From Amorphus orientalis (GTDB taxonomy: Bacteria > Pseudomonadota > Alphaproteobacteria > Rhizobiales > Amorphaceae): 64,000 bases of DNA. The translations under genes and the position numbers were made by a program. The stretch's first letter is position 1. Every line of letters begins with the position of its first letter. Shown here piece after piece: positions 26,801 through 36,013 of the stretch. Under the pieces are notes generated by a model that did not search any database, was not told the DNA's origin, and saw nothing but the letters and a program-made list of their open reading frames with translations. The stretch covers positions 1-64,000 of the forward strand of contig NZ_JAUSUL010000009.1 of NCBI RefSeq assembly GCF_030814015.1, in the 5' to 3' direction.

Positions 26801-28246
26801 CTACCAGGTCGCCGAGATGTACTGGGTTTCCATGAACTCCAGCATGCCTTCGTGGCCGCCCTCGCGGCCGAGGCCCGACTGCTTGGTGCCGCCGAAGGGC
26901 GCCGCCGGATCGGAAACCAGCCCGCGGTTCAGGCCGACCATGCCGTAGTCCAGCCGCTCGCAGACCTGCAGGCCGCGCTTCATGTTCTCCGTGAACACGT
27001 AGGCGACCAGCCCGTACTCGGTGTCGTTGGCGCGGCGGACCACGTCATCGGTGTCGGTGAAGGTCTGGATGGCGGCGACCGGGCCGAAGATCTCGTCGTG
27101 CACGCAGTCTGCGGTCTCCGGAACGTCGGTCAAGACGGTTGGCGGGTAGAAGAAGCCGCGTCCCGCCGGCAGTTCGCCGCCGAGCTTCAGCTTGGCGCCC
27201 TTCTCGATCGCGTCGGCCACGAAGGCGGCGACCTTCTCCTGGGTGTCGCGGTTGACCAGCGGGCCGACGTCGACGTCCGGATCGAGCCCGTCACCGACCT
27301 TGAGCTTCGCCATCGCGGCGGTGAACTTCTCGGCGAAGGCATCGGCCACCTTTTCGTGGACATAGAACCGGTTGGCAGCGGTACAGGCTTCGCCAAGATT
27401 GCGCATCTTGGCCAGCATGGCGCCTTCCACGGCGGCGTCGATGTCGGCGTCGTCGAAGACGATCAGCGGCGCGTTGCCGCCAAGCTCCATGGCCGGCTTC
27501 AGCACCTGGTCGGCAGCCGAATGCAGCAGCTTGCGGCCGACGCCGGTGGAGCCGGTGAACGACACCACCCGCACGCGCGGATCGTGCAGCAGGTGATCGA
27601 CCAGCTTGCCGGAATGGCGCGAGGGAAGCACGTTGACGAGCCCCTTGGGCACGCCGGCCTCCTCCAGAAGCGGCATCAGCGCCAGCATGGTCAGCGGGGT
27701 CTCGCTGGCCGGCTTGATGATCACCGGGCAGCCGGCCGCCAGCGCCGGCGCGATCTTGCGGGTGCCCATGGCCGCCGGATAGTTCCACGGCGTAACGAGG
27801 ACCGCGATGCCGGCCGGCTTGTGCTGGACGATGATCCGCGCGCCGGAGGCCGGCGCATGGGTAATCAGCCCGTCGGCGCGGACGGCTTCTTCGGCGAACC
27901 AGCGGAAGAACTCGGCCGCATAGGTCGCCTCGCCGCGGGCATCGGTCCCCGCCTTTCCGTTTTCCAGCGTGATCAGCCGCGCGAACTCGTCGAGCCGCGC
28001 GGTCATGAGTTCCCAGGCCTTGCGCAGGACTTCCGAGCGCTGGCGCGGCGTGCGTCCGGCCCACTCGGCGAACGCCTTGTCGGCGGCGTCGAGCGCGGCA
28101 TCGGCATCCTCGATTTCCGCCGACGCCACGTGGGCCAGAACGTCCTCGGTCGCGGGATTGAGGACCTCGAAACGGTCGCCGGATGCACCGGGCCGCCACG
28201 CGCCGCCGATATAGAGATCCGTGAATTGCTGAACGGCCTGATCCAT
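26801..28246 (-). CDS. NAD(P)-dependent succinate-semialdehyde-type aldehyde dehydrogenase
   Basis: Aldehyde dehydrogenase of the GabD/SSADH branch, 481 residues from the ATG at 28246. It has the cofactor-binding VTPWNYPAAMGTRKIAPALAAG, FTGSTGVGRKL, the general base in MELGGNAP and the catalytic cysteine in GEACTAANRF. The C-terminal LVSDPAAPFGGTKQSGLGREG is typical of this branch. It oxidises a semialdehyde, probably succinate semialdehyde or a close relative, to the acid. It sits between the two E2-type genes, so its aldehyde is probably an intermediate of the same pathway. Confidence 0.9.
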   Translation of the reverse strand: MDQAVQQFTDLYIGGAWRPGASGDRFEVLNPATEDVLAHVASAEIEDADAALDAADKAFAEWAGRTPRQRSEVLRKAWELMTARLDEFARLITLENGKAGTDARGEATYAAEFFRWFAEEAVRADGLITHAPASGARIIVQHKPAGIAVLVTPWNYPAAMGTRKIAPALAAGCPVIIKPASETPLTMLALMPLLEEAGVPKGLVNVLPSRHSGKLVDHLLHDPRVRVVSFTGSTGVGRKLLHSAADQVLKPAMELGGNAPLIVFDDADIDAAVEGAMLAKMRNLGEACTAANRFYVHEKVADAFAEKFTAAMAKLKVGDGLDPDVDVGPLVNRDTQEKVAAFVADAIEKGAKLKLGGELPAGRGFFYPPTVLTDVPETADCVHDEIFGPVAAIQTFTDTDDVVRRANDTEYGLVAYVFTENMKRGLQVCERLDYGMVGLNRGLVSDPAAPFGGTKQSGLGREGGHEGMLEFMETQYISATW

Positions 28247-28453
28247 GATGGACGCCTTTCCTCTCCAAGGAGCAGGTCCCCTCGGATCCGAACAGATCGG
28301 ATCGGGGACAGAACTGCTCGTCAATCTATGCTCTCAGCCCTTTCCCGACGGCCCGGCGATCGCCGGCCGGCAGGAACGGCTTTCGATTGCTCCGGCGGCG
28401 GAGCGGATGCATCGACCCGCCGCGTGCCGGTTCCGGTTTCGCCCGGACGCCCA

Positions 28454-29797
28454 CTAAAGCAGGTGACGGAGCGGTTCGCCAACACGCTCCGCAAAACCGG
28501 ACAACACCGCGATCGCGGCTTCGGCCGACAGCGCCCCGGCGGAGCCCTCGAAGGTCAGAACGAGCGCGTCCCCCGACCGCGTGACGGTCAGGACAGGCAC
28601 GTCTTCTCCCCCGAGATGGACGCTGGTAACCGGCCCGCCGCTCAGATCGCGCAGGATCACCGCCGGCGCGCCGGCCTCCGGATCCGGTTCGCCCGAGCCG
28701 AGCCCCGCCCTGTCCGGATCCACGAAGAAGCTGGCCTTGCCGAAGCTTTCCGCCCGAACGACCAGGGGGGTTTCGTCGGATACCGGGCGGATCGCAGCCG
28801 CGGCGAAGGCGGCCAGAACCGCCACCCGCGACACCGGTCGGCCGAGCTCCTTGCCCAGCCAGGCGAGAAGATCGTCGAGGCCGGCCGGAGCGACTTCCGC
28901 GACGATGCGCCTGGATACGGCCCCTGGCCCCCCGGCGGGGCTCACCGCCTCGGCCGGCAGGGCCGCAAGGGTGTCCAGGTCCGCGACGTGGAAGGGCTGC
29001 GGCACGCCTTCGCGCACGAGGCGCTCCAGGTCGAGCCCCCGCTCCTGCGCCAGACGCCTGGCCTTGGGCGAGGCCAGGATGCGGCCGCCCGACGACGGCT
29101 TGGGTGCTGCGACGGCGTCCTTAGCCGGCGCCTTCTGCGGGGCCGGCACCTTGTCAGGCGGCGGCGCCTCTTTCTCAGGCGCTGCGGCGGGCTTCGCCGA
29201 CGAAAGCGACCGGGAAACCGGCGCCTCGGGCTTGTCGTCCGAAATGATCGCGATCACGTCGCCGACCGGTACATCCTCCCCGGCCTCGGCGAAGAGGCCC
29301 GCGACATATCCATCGAACCCGGCCGGGACCTCCATCGCGCTCTTGTCGGTCTCCACCTCCAGAAGCACGTCGTCGGCGGCAACCTGATCGCCGGGCGCCT
29401 TCTGCCAGGAGATGATCCGGCCAGTGTCCTGGGACATGCCCAGCGCCGGCATGATGACCTTCTGGCCCTGGATTTCGGGTGCGTCGGTGCCAGCTGCCCC
29501 CTCCGGGGCCGGCGCGTCATCCGCCTCCCCTTCGGCCTCCGCCTCTTCCGGCTCGTCGGCGGTCTCGGTGATCCGGGCGACCCGTTCGCCCACCGGCACG
29601 TTGTCGCCGGCCTTGGCCCTGACGCCGGTCAGGTATCCGTCCGCCTGGGCTTCGACCTCCATCGTCGCCTTGTCGGTCTCCACCTCCATCAGCGCGTCGC
29701 CGGCTTTCACCGGATCCCCCGGCTGCTTGAGCCAGGACACGATCAGGCCGGAGTCCTGCGACATGCCGAGCGCCGGCATGATCACGTCATGCGGCAT
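28454..29797 (-). CDS. Di-lipoyl E2-like protein with a degenerate acyltransferase domain
   Basis: A 447-residue protein. Two lipoyl domains carry modification lysines K43 (VETDKATMEV) and K152 (VETDKSAMEV). A Pro/Ala/Lys-rich linker and a subunit-binding domain (ILASPKARRLAQERGLDLERL) follow. The C-terminal region of about 180 residues can be aligned with an E2 core by its length and its end (LSGFAERVGEPLRHLL), but it lacks the HxxxD/NG active site. It can therefore carry acyl groups but not transfer them to CoA; the catalytic core is encoded separately at 25891. Its start overlaps the E1-beta stop by 11 bases. The division of labour is inferred from sequence. Confidence 0.82.
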   Translation of the reverse strand: MPHDVIMPALGMSQDSGLIVSWLKQPGDPVKAGDALMEVETDKATMEVEAQADGYLTGVRAKAGDNVPVGERVARITETADEPEEAEAEGEADDAPAPEGAAGTDAPEIQGQKVIMPALGMSQDTGRIISWQKAPGDQVAADDVLLEVETDKSAMEVPAGFDGYVAGLFAEAGEDVPVGDVIAIISDDKPEAPVSRSLSSAKPAAAPEKEAPPPDKVPAPQKAPAKDAVAAPKPSSGGRILASPKARRLAQERGLDLERLVREGVPQPFHVADLDTLAALPAEAVSPAGGPGAVSRRIVAEVAPAGLDDLLAWLGKELGRPVSRVAVLAAFAAAAIRPVSDETPLVVRAESFGKASFFVDPDRAGLGSGEPDPEAGAPAVILRDLSGGPVTSVHLGGEDVPVLTVTRSGDALVLTFEGSAGALSAEAAIAVLSGFAERVGEPLRHLL

Positions 29798-30785
29798 GGA
29801 CCAGCTCCCCGCGGCAGATTTTCCGCGCCTTGTCCGCAACGCCCCGCGCGTTCGGAACCGTCAGATCCTCCAGCGCGGGCGAGAACGGCACGGGCACGTC
29901 CATCGCGCCGATCCGGATGACAGGCGCGTCCAGATGATAGAACGCCTTTTCGCTGATCCGGGCCGCGATCTCGGCGGTCACGCCGTAGCTCTGATGGCCC
30001 TCGTCGACGACCATCGCCCGGGAGGTCTTGCGCACCGAGTTGAGGATGGTCTCCTCGTCCAGCGGAACGATGGTGCGCGGATCGATCACCTCGGCACTGA
30101 TGCCGTCTTCCGACAGGATGTCGGCGGCTTCCTCGGCCACGGCGACCATGGAGGACGTGGCGACGATGGTGACGTCCCGCCCCTCGCGCTTCACGGCCGC
30201 CTGGCCGAACGGAATGAGGTACTCCTCTTCCGGGACCGGCGCCTTGTCCTGGTACATCAGCTTGTCTTCGAAGATGACGACGGGATTGTTGTCCCGGATC
30301 GCCGTCTTCATCAGCCCCTTCGCCTCGTAGGCGGAGGACGGCAGCGCCACCTTGAGCCCGGGAATGTGCGCAACCAACGCATGCAGGCTCTGGGAGTGCT
30401 GGGCGGCGGACCGGCGGGTCGCCCCGAGATTGGCCCTCAGCACCAGCGGCACCTCGAGCTTGCCGCCCGACATGTAGTGGATCTTGGCCGCCTGATTACA
30501 GAGCTGGTCCATGATCAGATAGATGAAATCGCCGAACATCAGGTCGACGATGGGCCGCGATCCGGTCATCGCCGCGCCAACAGCGATGCCCATGAAGCCG
30601 GGTTCGGAGATCGGGGTGTCGATCACGCGGTCGGTGCCGAACTCCTCCACCAGGCCAGACAGAACCTTGAAGGGCGTGCCGGCTTCCGCGACGTCCTCGC
30701 CGATGATGAACACGGTCTCGTCGCGGCGCATTTCTTCCGCGATCGCCTCGTTGACGGCCTTGGCCAGTGTGATGTCGCGGCTCAT
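29787..30785 (-). CDS. 2-oxo acid/acetoin dehydrogenase E1 subunit beta
   Basis: A 332-residue beta subunit of a heterotetrameric thiamine-diphosphate E1. It has the family's start (ITLAKAVNEAIAEEM), GEDVAEAGTPFKV, GFMGIAVGAAMTGSRPIVDLMFGDF and the transketolase C-terminal domain with AEVIDPRTIVPLDEETIL. It is close to acetoin dehydrogenase (AcoB) and pyruvate dehydrogenase beta chains, so the substrate cannot be fixed. It is translationally coupled to E1-alpha (4-base overlap) and to the di-lipoyl E2 gene. Confidence 0.92.
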   Translation of the reverse strand: MSRDITLAKAVNEAIAEEMRRDETVFIIGEDVAEAGTPFKVLSGLVEEFGTDRVIDTPISEPGFMGIAVGAAMTGSRPIVDLMFGDFIYLIMDQLCNQAAKIHYMSGGKLEVPLVLRANLGATRRSAAQHSQSLHALVAHIPGLKVALPSSAYEAKGLMKTAIRDNNPVVIFEDKLMYQDKAPVPEEEYLIPFGQAAVKREGRDVTIVATSSMVAVAEEAADILSEDGISAEVIDPRTIVPLDEETILNSVRKTSRAMVVDEGHQSYGVTAEIAARISEKAFYHLDAPVIRIGAMDVPVPFSPALEDLTVPNARGVADKARKICRGELVHAA

Positions 30786-31804
30786 GGGCGGGCTCCGGGA
30801 AGATAGTCGAGGGCGTGGTCGACACCGGCATAGACATGCATGTCGACTTCGGACGGGTCCGGATACGCGGCATTCAGCGCGTACTCGACCGCAGCCTCGG
30901 CATCGGCCTTGATCTCATTGTTGATCTCGACGAGCTCGTCGGCTGACACGATGCCCTGATCCTCCAGCCATTTGCCGAAGTTGGTGATCGGGTCGCGCAG
31001 CTTCTTCCACTCCGCTTCCTCGTCCTTGGCGCGGTAGTAGTCGCGGTTGATGTCGCCGACGTGGTGACCGTGATAGCGGTAGGTCTTCAGCTCGATGAAG
31101 AACGGGCCCTCGCCCTTGCGACACCGGTCGCTCAGCGTCTCGGCCAGCTCGTTGACGGCCAGCACGTCCTGGCCGTCGATCTGGAAGGATTCGATGCCGA
31201 ACGCCTCCGCCCGCTTGATCAGCGAGCCGGCCGCAATTTCCTTGGTCTTTGTGTATTCGCTGTAGCCGTTGTTCTCGCAGGCGTAAATGACCGGCAGATT
31301 CCAGAGCGCGGCCATGTTCATCACCTCGTACCACAGCCCCTGGGCGGTGGCGCCGTCACCGAAGAAGCAGACCGTCACGAAGTTCTTGCCGAGACGCTTG
31401 GCGGAGAGCGCGGCGCCGGTGGCGATACCCATCGAGCCGCCGACGATGGCGTTGGCGCCGAGATTGCCGTGGGACTGGTCGGCAATGTGCATCGACCCGC
31501 CCTTGCCGCGGCAGTAGCCCTCCTCCTTGCCCAGGAGCTCGCAGAACATGGCCTTGAACTCGGCGCCCTTGGCGACGCAGTGGCCGTGGCCGCGATGGGT
31601 CGAGGTGATCCGGTCCTCGTCGGTGAGCGCCTCGCAGATGCCGACCGCGACGGCCTCCTGACCGGAGTACATGTGCGTGAGCCCCGGCATCTTGGCAGCG
31701 AGATAGAGCTGGTTCGCGTTGTCCTCGAACGCGCGAATGCGCACCATCTGCCGGTACATACGGAGATAGTCTTCGGTGTTGTGCGTGCGTGTTTCCGACA
31801 CCAC
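30782..31804 (-). CDS. 2-oxo acid/acetoin dehydrogenase E1 subunit alpha
   Basis: A 340-residue E1 alpha chain that binds thiamine diphosphate. The cofactor motif is GDGATAQGLWYEVMNMAALWNLPVIYACENN (GDG to NN). RITSTHRGHGHCVAKG and YCRGKGGSMHIAD are seen, and the phosphorylation-loop-like YRYHGHHVGD. It is most like the acetoin/pyruvate group. The first GTG (31804) has the best spacing, six bases, from GGGAGG; a TTG three bases earlier is possible. It starts a tight run of E1-alpha, E1-beta and lipoyl carrier genes, 178 bases downstream of the M24 gene. Confidence 0.92.
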   Translation of the reverse strand: MVSETRTHNTEDYLRMYRQMVRIRAFEDNANQLYLAAKMPGLTHMYSGQEAVAVGICEALTDEDRITSTHRGHGHCVAKGAEFKAMFCELLGKEEGYCRGKGGSMHIADQSHGNLGANAIVGGSMGIATGAALSAKRLGKNFVTVCFFGDGATAQGLWYEVMNMAALWNLPVIYACENNGYSEYTKTKEIAAGSLIKRAEAFGIESFQIDGQDVLAVNELAETLSDRCRKGEGPFFIELKTYRYHGHHVGDINRDYYRAKDEEAEWKKLRDPITNFGKWLEDQGIVSADELVEINNEIKADAEAAVEYALNAAYPDPSEVDMHVYAGVDHALDYLPGARP

Positions 31805-31985
31805 CAATGTCCTCCCTTGAACACCCCCTGCACGGACCAGCCCGTCCGGAACGCGGCGGGCGGTGCCTGCGCAGGTTGTCGGCGACCCGGGTCGCCGACC
31901 TCTTGTTATCGCGCCGACGCTGCCCCCGATGCGCAGGATCGGATGCCGCGCGAAGTTCGCCGCGCGGCATCAACCGCCAGTCCGG

Positions 31986-33284
31986 CTAGTAGCGGTTGGC
32001 GATGGGCAGCTCTTCGGCCGGGAACAGGCTGATCACCTCCACGCCGGTGTCGGTGACCACCACCTCTTCCTCGATGCGCGCGGCGGAGTAGCCGTCGGCG
32101 GCCGGGCAGTAAGTCTCCAGCGCGAACACCATGCCGGTCTTGATCTCCATCGGGTGCTCCAGCGACACCGCCCGCGAGATGATCGGCCGCTCGTGCAGCG
32201 CCAGTCCGAGCCCGTGGCCGAACTGAAGCCCGAACGCGGCGTCCTCGCTCGGGAAGCCGAATTCTTCCGCCTTCGGCCAGACCTCCGCCACCTTGTCCGT
32301 CGACACCCCCGGCTTGATCATCTGGATCGACGCGTCGATCCATTCGCGCGCCTTCACGTAGGCGTCGTGCTGGGCCGGCGTCGCCCGGCCGATGTTGAAC
32401 GTCCGGTAGTAGCAGGTCCGGTAGCCCTGATAGGACTGCAGGATATCGAAGAAGGCCTGGTCGCCCGGCCGGAAGTAGCGGTCGGTGAAGTTGTGCGGAT
32501 GCGGATTGCAGCGCTCGCCGGCGATCGCGTTGATCGCCTCCACGTCGTCCGACCCCATCTCGTAGAGCTGCTTGTTGGCCAGCGCGACGATGTCGTTCTC
32601 GCGGATGCCCGGCTTCAGCTCCTCGTAGATGGTGTGGTAGACGCCGTCGACCATCGAGGCCGCCTGGGTGAGCAGCTGGATCTCGTCCCAGTTCTTGATC
32701 TCGCGCGCCGCCAGCATGATCTGCTGGCCGTCGATGACGTTGAGACCCTCTTCCAGCAGCGCGTGGAACATCGCCGTCTCGGCATAGTCGACGCCGACCG
32801 GCATGTCGGCCATTCCGGCATCGCGGATCAGCCCGGCGATTTCCTTCGCATAGCGGCGCATCAGGCCGAATTCGGGCGGGATCGTGCCGCGCATGCCGAC
32901 CACACCGGCGCGGCAGTGGTCCGGGATCAGCCAGTCCGCATATTTCTGATGGTGAACGGCGGCGGATCCGAAGTCCCAGACATAGGGCGCGTCGTCACCG
33001 GTCAAGAGGCAGAACCGGCACATCTTGTCCCGCTCCCACTCGCCGATCTTGGTCGCCGAGACGTAGCGGATGTTGTTCACGTCGAAGAGCAGCAGCGTGC
33101 CGGCCTTGGAGGCCTGCAGCGCCTCCCGCGTGCGCGCCAGACGGTAGCGCCGCAGCCGGTCGTGATCGATGCGGCGCTCAAAATCGACCGAGGTGTGGCC
33201 CCAGGCCGGGATCCGTCCCTCCCAGCGCCAGTGCGGCTCGAGATCCTGAGGGGTGAGCACGTTGGGTGTCAGTGCAAGGTTCAT
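31986..33284 (-). CDS. M24 (pita-bread fold) hydrolase, Xaa-Pro peptidase/creatinase-like
   Basis: A 432-residue protein. The N-terminal creatinase-type domain (about 45-210; LLLFDVNNIRYVSATKIGEWERD) is followed by an M24 catalytic domain. Of the five metal ligands of M24 peptidases, the first aspartate (FFDILQSYQGY), the histidine (GHGLGLALHERP) and both glutamates (FALETYCP, ARIEEEVVV) are seen. The second aspartate is replaced by cysteine (YRTCYYRTF). The enzyme may thus be non-peptidase, as in creatinase or the DMSP lyase DddP, which share this fold. Its place in the catabolic operon suggests hydrolysis or cleavage of the imported substrate. No function is assigned. Confidence 0.8.
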   Translation of the reverse strand: MNLALTPNVLTPQDLEPHWRWEGRIPAWGHTSVDFERRIDHDRLRRYRLARTREALQASKAGTLLLFDVNNIRYVSATKIGEWERDKMCRFCLLTGDDAPYVWDFGSAAVHHQKYADWLIPDHCRAGVVGMRGTIPPEFGLMRRYAKEIAGLIRDAGMADMPVGVDYAETAMFHALLEEGLNVIDGQQIMLAAREIKNWDEIQLLTQAASMVDGVYHTIYEELKPGIRENDIVALANKQLYEMGSDDVEAINAIAGERCNPHPHNFTDRYFRPGDQAFFDILQSYQGYRTCYYRTFNIGRATPAQHDAYVKAREWIDASIQMIKPGVSTDKVAEVWPKAEEFGFPSEDAAFGLQFGHGLGLALHERPIISRAVSLEHPMEIKTGMVFALETYCPAADGYSAARIEEEVVVTDTGVEVISLFPAEELPIANRY

Positions 33285-33361
33285 GGCTCGGCTCCGTTTG
33301 ACCGCTCAGCGGTCGGAGGTTTGCAGGCGGCGGACGGCGCAGGTGCGCCGGTCGGCCCCGG

Positions 33362-34171
33362 TCACTGCATGATCATTCCGCCGTCGATCATGATGAGCTG
33401 GCCGGTCATGTAGTCGCTCTCGTCGGAGGCGAGGAACGCGGCCGTTCCCTTCACGTCGTCGGGGGTGGACAATTCCTTCATCAGGATCATCGTCTGGGCG
33501 AGGTGGTCCATGGACTGGCCCTCCTCCTCGAACATGCCGATCTCGACCAGGTCCTTGTCCAGCTGCGCCCAGAGTTCCGTCTTCACGACTCCGGGGCCGT
33601 AGCCATTGACCGTGATCTTGTGCTGCCAGAGCGCCTTGGCGCCGCCGATGATCAGTGCAAGCGCACAGTATTTCGAGCAGGAATAGGGAATGACGTCGAG
33701 AAACGCGGTCCGCGATACGATCGAGCCGACGTTGATGATCTTGTAGGGATGGTCCTCCATCGGGCCCTGATCGATCATCTTGCGGGCGGATTCCTGCATG
33801 CCAAGAAGCATTCCCTTGGCATTGATGTTCATGATGGCGTCCCAGTTGTCTTCGTCGATATCCATGAACATGCGCGGCTTGTTGATGCCCGCGTTCATCA
33901 GGGCGACGTTGATCGATCCGAACTCTTCGGCAGTCGCCTCCACGGCGGCCCGGTTCTGGTCGCGCTTGGTGACGTCGAGCTTGACGGCGATCGCCTTGCC
34001 GTTGCCGGCCGCGTTGATCCGCTTGGCGACGTCGTTGACCCCATCGACGTTGATGTCACCGAGGCAGACGTTGGCCCCCTGCGCGGCGAAATATTCCGCG
34101 TTGGCGGCCCCCATTCCCTGAGCTGCGCCGGTGATCAGAATGTTCTTTCCCTTGAGGCGATTGGGGTCCAT
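33362..34171 (-). CDS. Short-chain dehydrogenase/reductase (SDR) family oxidoreductase
   Basis: Classical SDR of 269 residues. It has the coenzyme motif TGAAQGMG (residues 14-21), an acidic residue after beta-2 (GDIN) that favours NAD, and NAG at the end of beta-4. The catalytic triad comprises a serine in VGSIVS and the YSCSK tyrosine and lysine. It ends with a tail typical of the family (YMTGQLIMIDGGMIMQ). It probably oxidises a hydroxyl of the imported compound or a product. It lies between the regulator gene (12 bases) and the M24 gene and belongs to the leftward operon. Confidence 0.92.
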   Translation of the reverse strand: MDPNRLKGKNILITGAAQGMGAANAEYFAAQGANVCLGDINVDGVNDVAKRINAAGNGKAIAVKLDVTKRDQNRAAVEATAEEFGSINVALMNAGINKPRMFMDIDEDNWDAIMNINAKGMLLGMQESARKMIDQGPMEDHPYKIINVGSIVSRTAFLDVIPYSCSKYCALALIIGGAKALWQHKITVNGYGPGVVKTELWAQLDKDLVEIGMFEEEGQSMDHLAQTMILMKELSTPDDVKGTAAFLASDESDYMTGQLIMIDGGMIMQ

Positions 34172-34183
34172 GAGCTCCTCCCG

Positions 34184-36013
34184 TTAGAGTTTTCCCGCCG
34201 CCCTCAGAAGCTGGTCGGCGCGGTCTTGTGCGGATTGAAGGGCAGCCTTCGGTGACTGAACGCCGCGCAGCATGTCGTGGCATTCCTCGCCGCAGATCTG
34301 GATGATGCGGCTGATTTCCGGGACCGGCGGGCGCGGCCAGAACTGGAGCTCGTCGCGCCAGGACATCGCGTCGACCGCCTCGAAGATCGGCGACAGACGA
34401 CGCACCTCCGGATCGGCGCTGACCGAGTAGCGCGGATTGGTCCGGCTGCCGTGCTCGACATAGAGTTTCTGGGCTTCCGGAGAGGTGAAGACGATGAGCG
34501 CCTCAACCGCCGCCGCCAGCCGCTCCGGGGCGATGTTGGCCGGGATGCAGAGCAGGTAGCCGCCGACCGGCGCAATCGGATGCGCATTCGGCCCGGCCGG
34601 ATGCGGCAGGTAGCCGACCTTGCCGTAGGCAGCGCAGGTCGGGTTCTGCTCGAAATAGGGCGCGAGCAGCGTGTAGCCGTAGGCCATGGCCACCCGCCCG
34701 TTGGCGAACGGGCGCACCCGCTCGTACCAGGACATGGACAGGATGTCGGGCGGCGAATACTGCAGCAGCGCCATCAGATATTCCGCCGCCTCCAGCGCGC
34801 GCGGCGTGTCGATGGTCGGGCGGTAGCTGCCGCTCGCCAGCCGCGAGGCGTCGAAGCCGCCGGCCTGTCTCGGCAGATCGAGGATGGGCTGGCCGAAATC
34901 GGCACAGGTCATCATGAAGGTGTGGCCGAGCGCCGTGCCGCGCGCCGCGTTCCAGGCGATGCCGTAGCGGCCCTTTGATGGCTCGTGAAGGACTTGAGCC
35001 GCCTCCAGGAGGGCGTCCGTCGAATGGGGCGGCTCGAGACCGGCCTCGGCGAACAGGTCCTTGCGGTAGAAGAGAAGCTCCGGCGTGGTCTGGGAGGGAA
35101 CCCCGTAGGCGCGGTTTTCCCAGTGCGCGCCCTGCCAGCCGGCGGTGTGGAAATCGCTCGGGGTCAGCCGCTCGACGTCGAGCACGTCCTCAAGCGGCAT
35201 CAGATAGCCGTTTTCCGCGAACTCCCCGACCCAGGGCAGGTCCAGCGCGATCAGGTCGTACCGGCTGACCGAGCGCTGGGCGTTCTTGAGCGCCTCCTCG
35301 TGGAGGCGGTCGATGGAGAAGGCGCGCTGCTGGATCGGACAGCCGATGACCTGTTCGAACTGGCGCTTGAGGCCGTGCATGACCATGAAGGTGGGATCGC
35401 CATGCACGAGCACCCTGAGGCCGCCGGTCACCTTGAGCGGCTCCAGCAGAACCTGGGGCGGCTGAATGGTCCGCGCGGCCAGATAGGAGCTCCCGAAATA
35501 GTAGTCCCGGGCCTCCGCCCGCGGCTCGCCCGTGCCGAAGAAATCGCCGGCGAGCCGGCGCACCCGGTTGCTGAACTGGGTCCAGGCTTCCAGCATGTGC
35601 GCGCTGGGATGCAGCGAATAGCTCTTGCCGCTGGAGGTCCGCGGACGCTGCTCGATGAGCCCCGCCTCGATCATCTCCTTCATGCGCCGGTTCGCGGTCG
35701 CATAAGGCACCCCCGACGCCCCGATCAGGGAGGTCGGCGTCACCGCCTTGGCTTCGAGATGGCGCTTGACCAGGTACGCGGACATCTTGACGTAGGCGTT
35801 GGGCGCCGACAGCTCCATCAGCCCGGCCAGCTCGTCGTCGAAATTCTCAAGGAACCCAAGAACCTGGAGGATCTCGATCTTGGCCTGGGGCGTCAGGTGC
35901 GGCTGCTCCTTCGCCAGTTCTCCCTTGTGGTGGTTCATCTGGGTGCTCCATGAGACCCCGGTGGCCGAACCACGCTGCGTTTCCTTCAAAATGAATTGTT
36001 TTTGGATAGCCAT
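34184..36013 (-). CDS. Winged-helix regulator fused to an extracellular solute-binding (family 1) domain
   Basis: A protein of about 609 residues. The N-terminal MarR-like winged helix (about 40-150) reads LTPQAKIEILQVLGFLENF, then SLIGASGVPYATANRRMKEMIEAGL and the wing QRPRTSSGKSYSLHPS. From about 190 a maltose-type periplasmic binding-protein fold follows (LRVLVHGDPTFMVMHGL, YGVPSQTTPELLFYRKDLF, VGGYLLCIPANIAPE). There is no signal peptide, so the binding domain must act in the cytoplasm as a ligand sensor. It starts the leftward operon and faces the ABC operon, so it is the likely regulator of both. ATG 36013 has GGAAGG; ATG 35938 with GGAG is an alternative. Confidence 0.82.
   Translation of the reverse strand: MAIQKQFILKETQRGSATGVSWSTQMNHHKGELAKEQPHLTPQAKIEILQVLGFLENFDDELAGLMELSAPNAYVKMSAYLVKRHLEAKAVTPTSLIGASGVPYATANRRMKEMIEAGLIEQRPRTSSGKSYSLHPSAHMLEAWTQFSNRVRRLAGDFFGTGEPRAEARDYYFGSSYLAARTIQPPQVLLEPLKVTGGLRVLVHGDPTFMVMHGLKRQFEQVIGCPIQQRAFSIDRLHEEALKNAQRSVSRYDLIALDLPWVGEFAENGYLMPLEDVLDVERLTPSDFHTAGWQGAHWENRAYGVPSQTTPELLFYRKDLFAEAGLEPPHSTDALLEAAQVLHEPSKGRYGIAWNAARGTALGHTFMMTCADFGQPILDLPRQAGGFDASRLASGSYRPTIDTPRALEAAEYLMALLQYSPPDILSMSWYERVRPFANGRVAMAYGYTLLAPYFEQNPTCAAYGKVGYLPHPAGPNAHPIAPVGGYLLCIPANIAPERLAAAVEALIVFTSPEAQKLYVEHGSRTNPRYSVSADPEVRRLSPIFEAVDAMSWRDELQFWPRPPVPEISRIIQICGEECHDMLRGVQSPKAALQSAQDRADQLLRAAGKL

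Noticed and set aside
26852-29920. 1022-codon plus-strand frame across the dehydrogenase and E2 genes
   Set aside because: It covers three real minus-strand genes and the gap between them. Its composition is typical of an antisense shadow.
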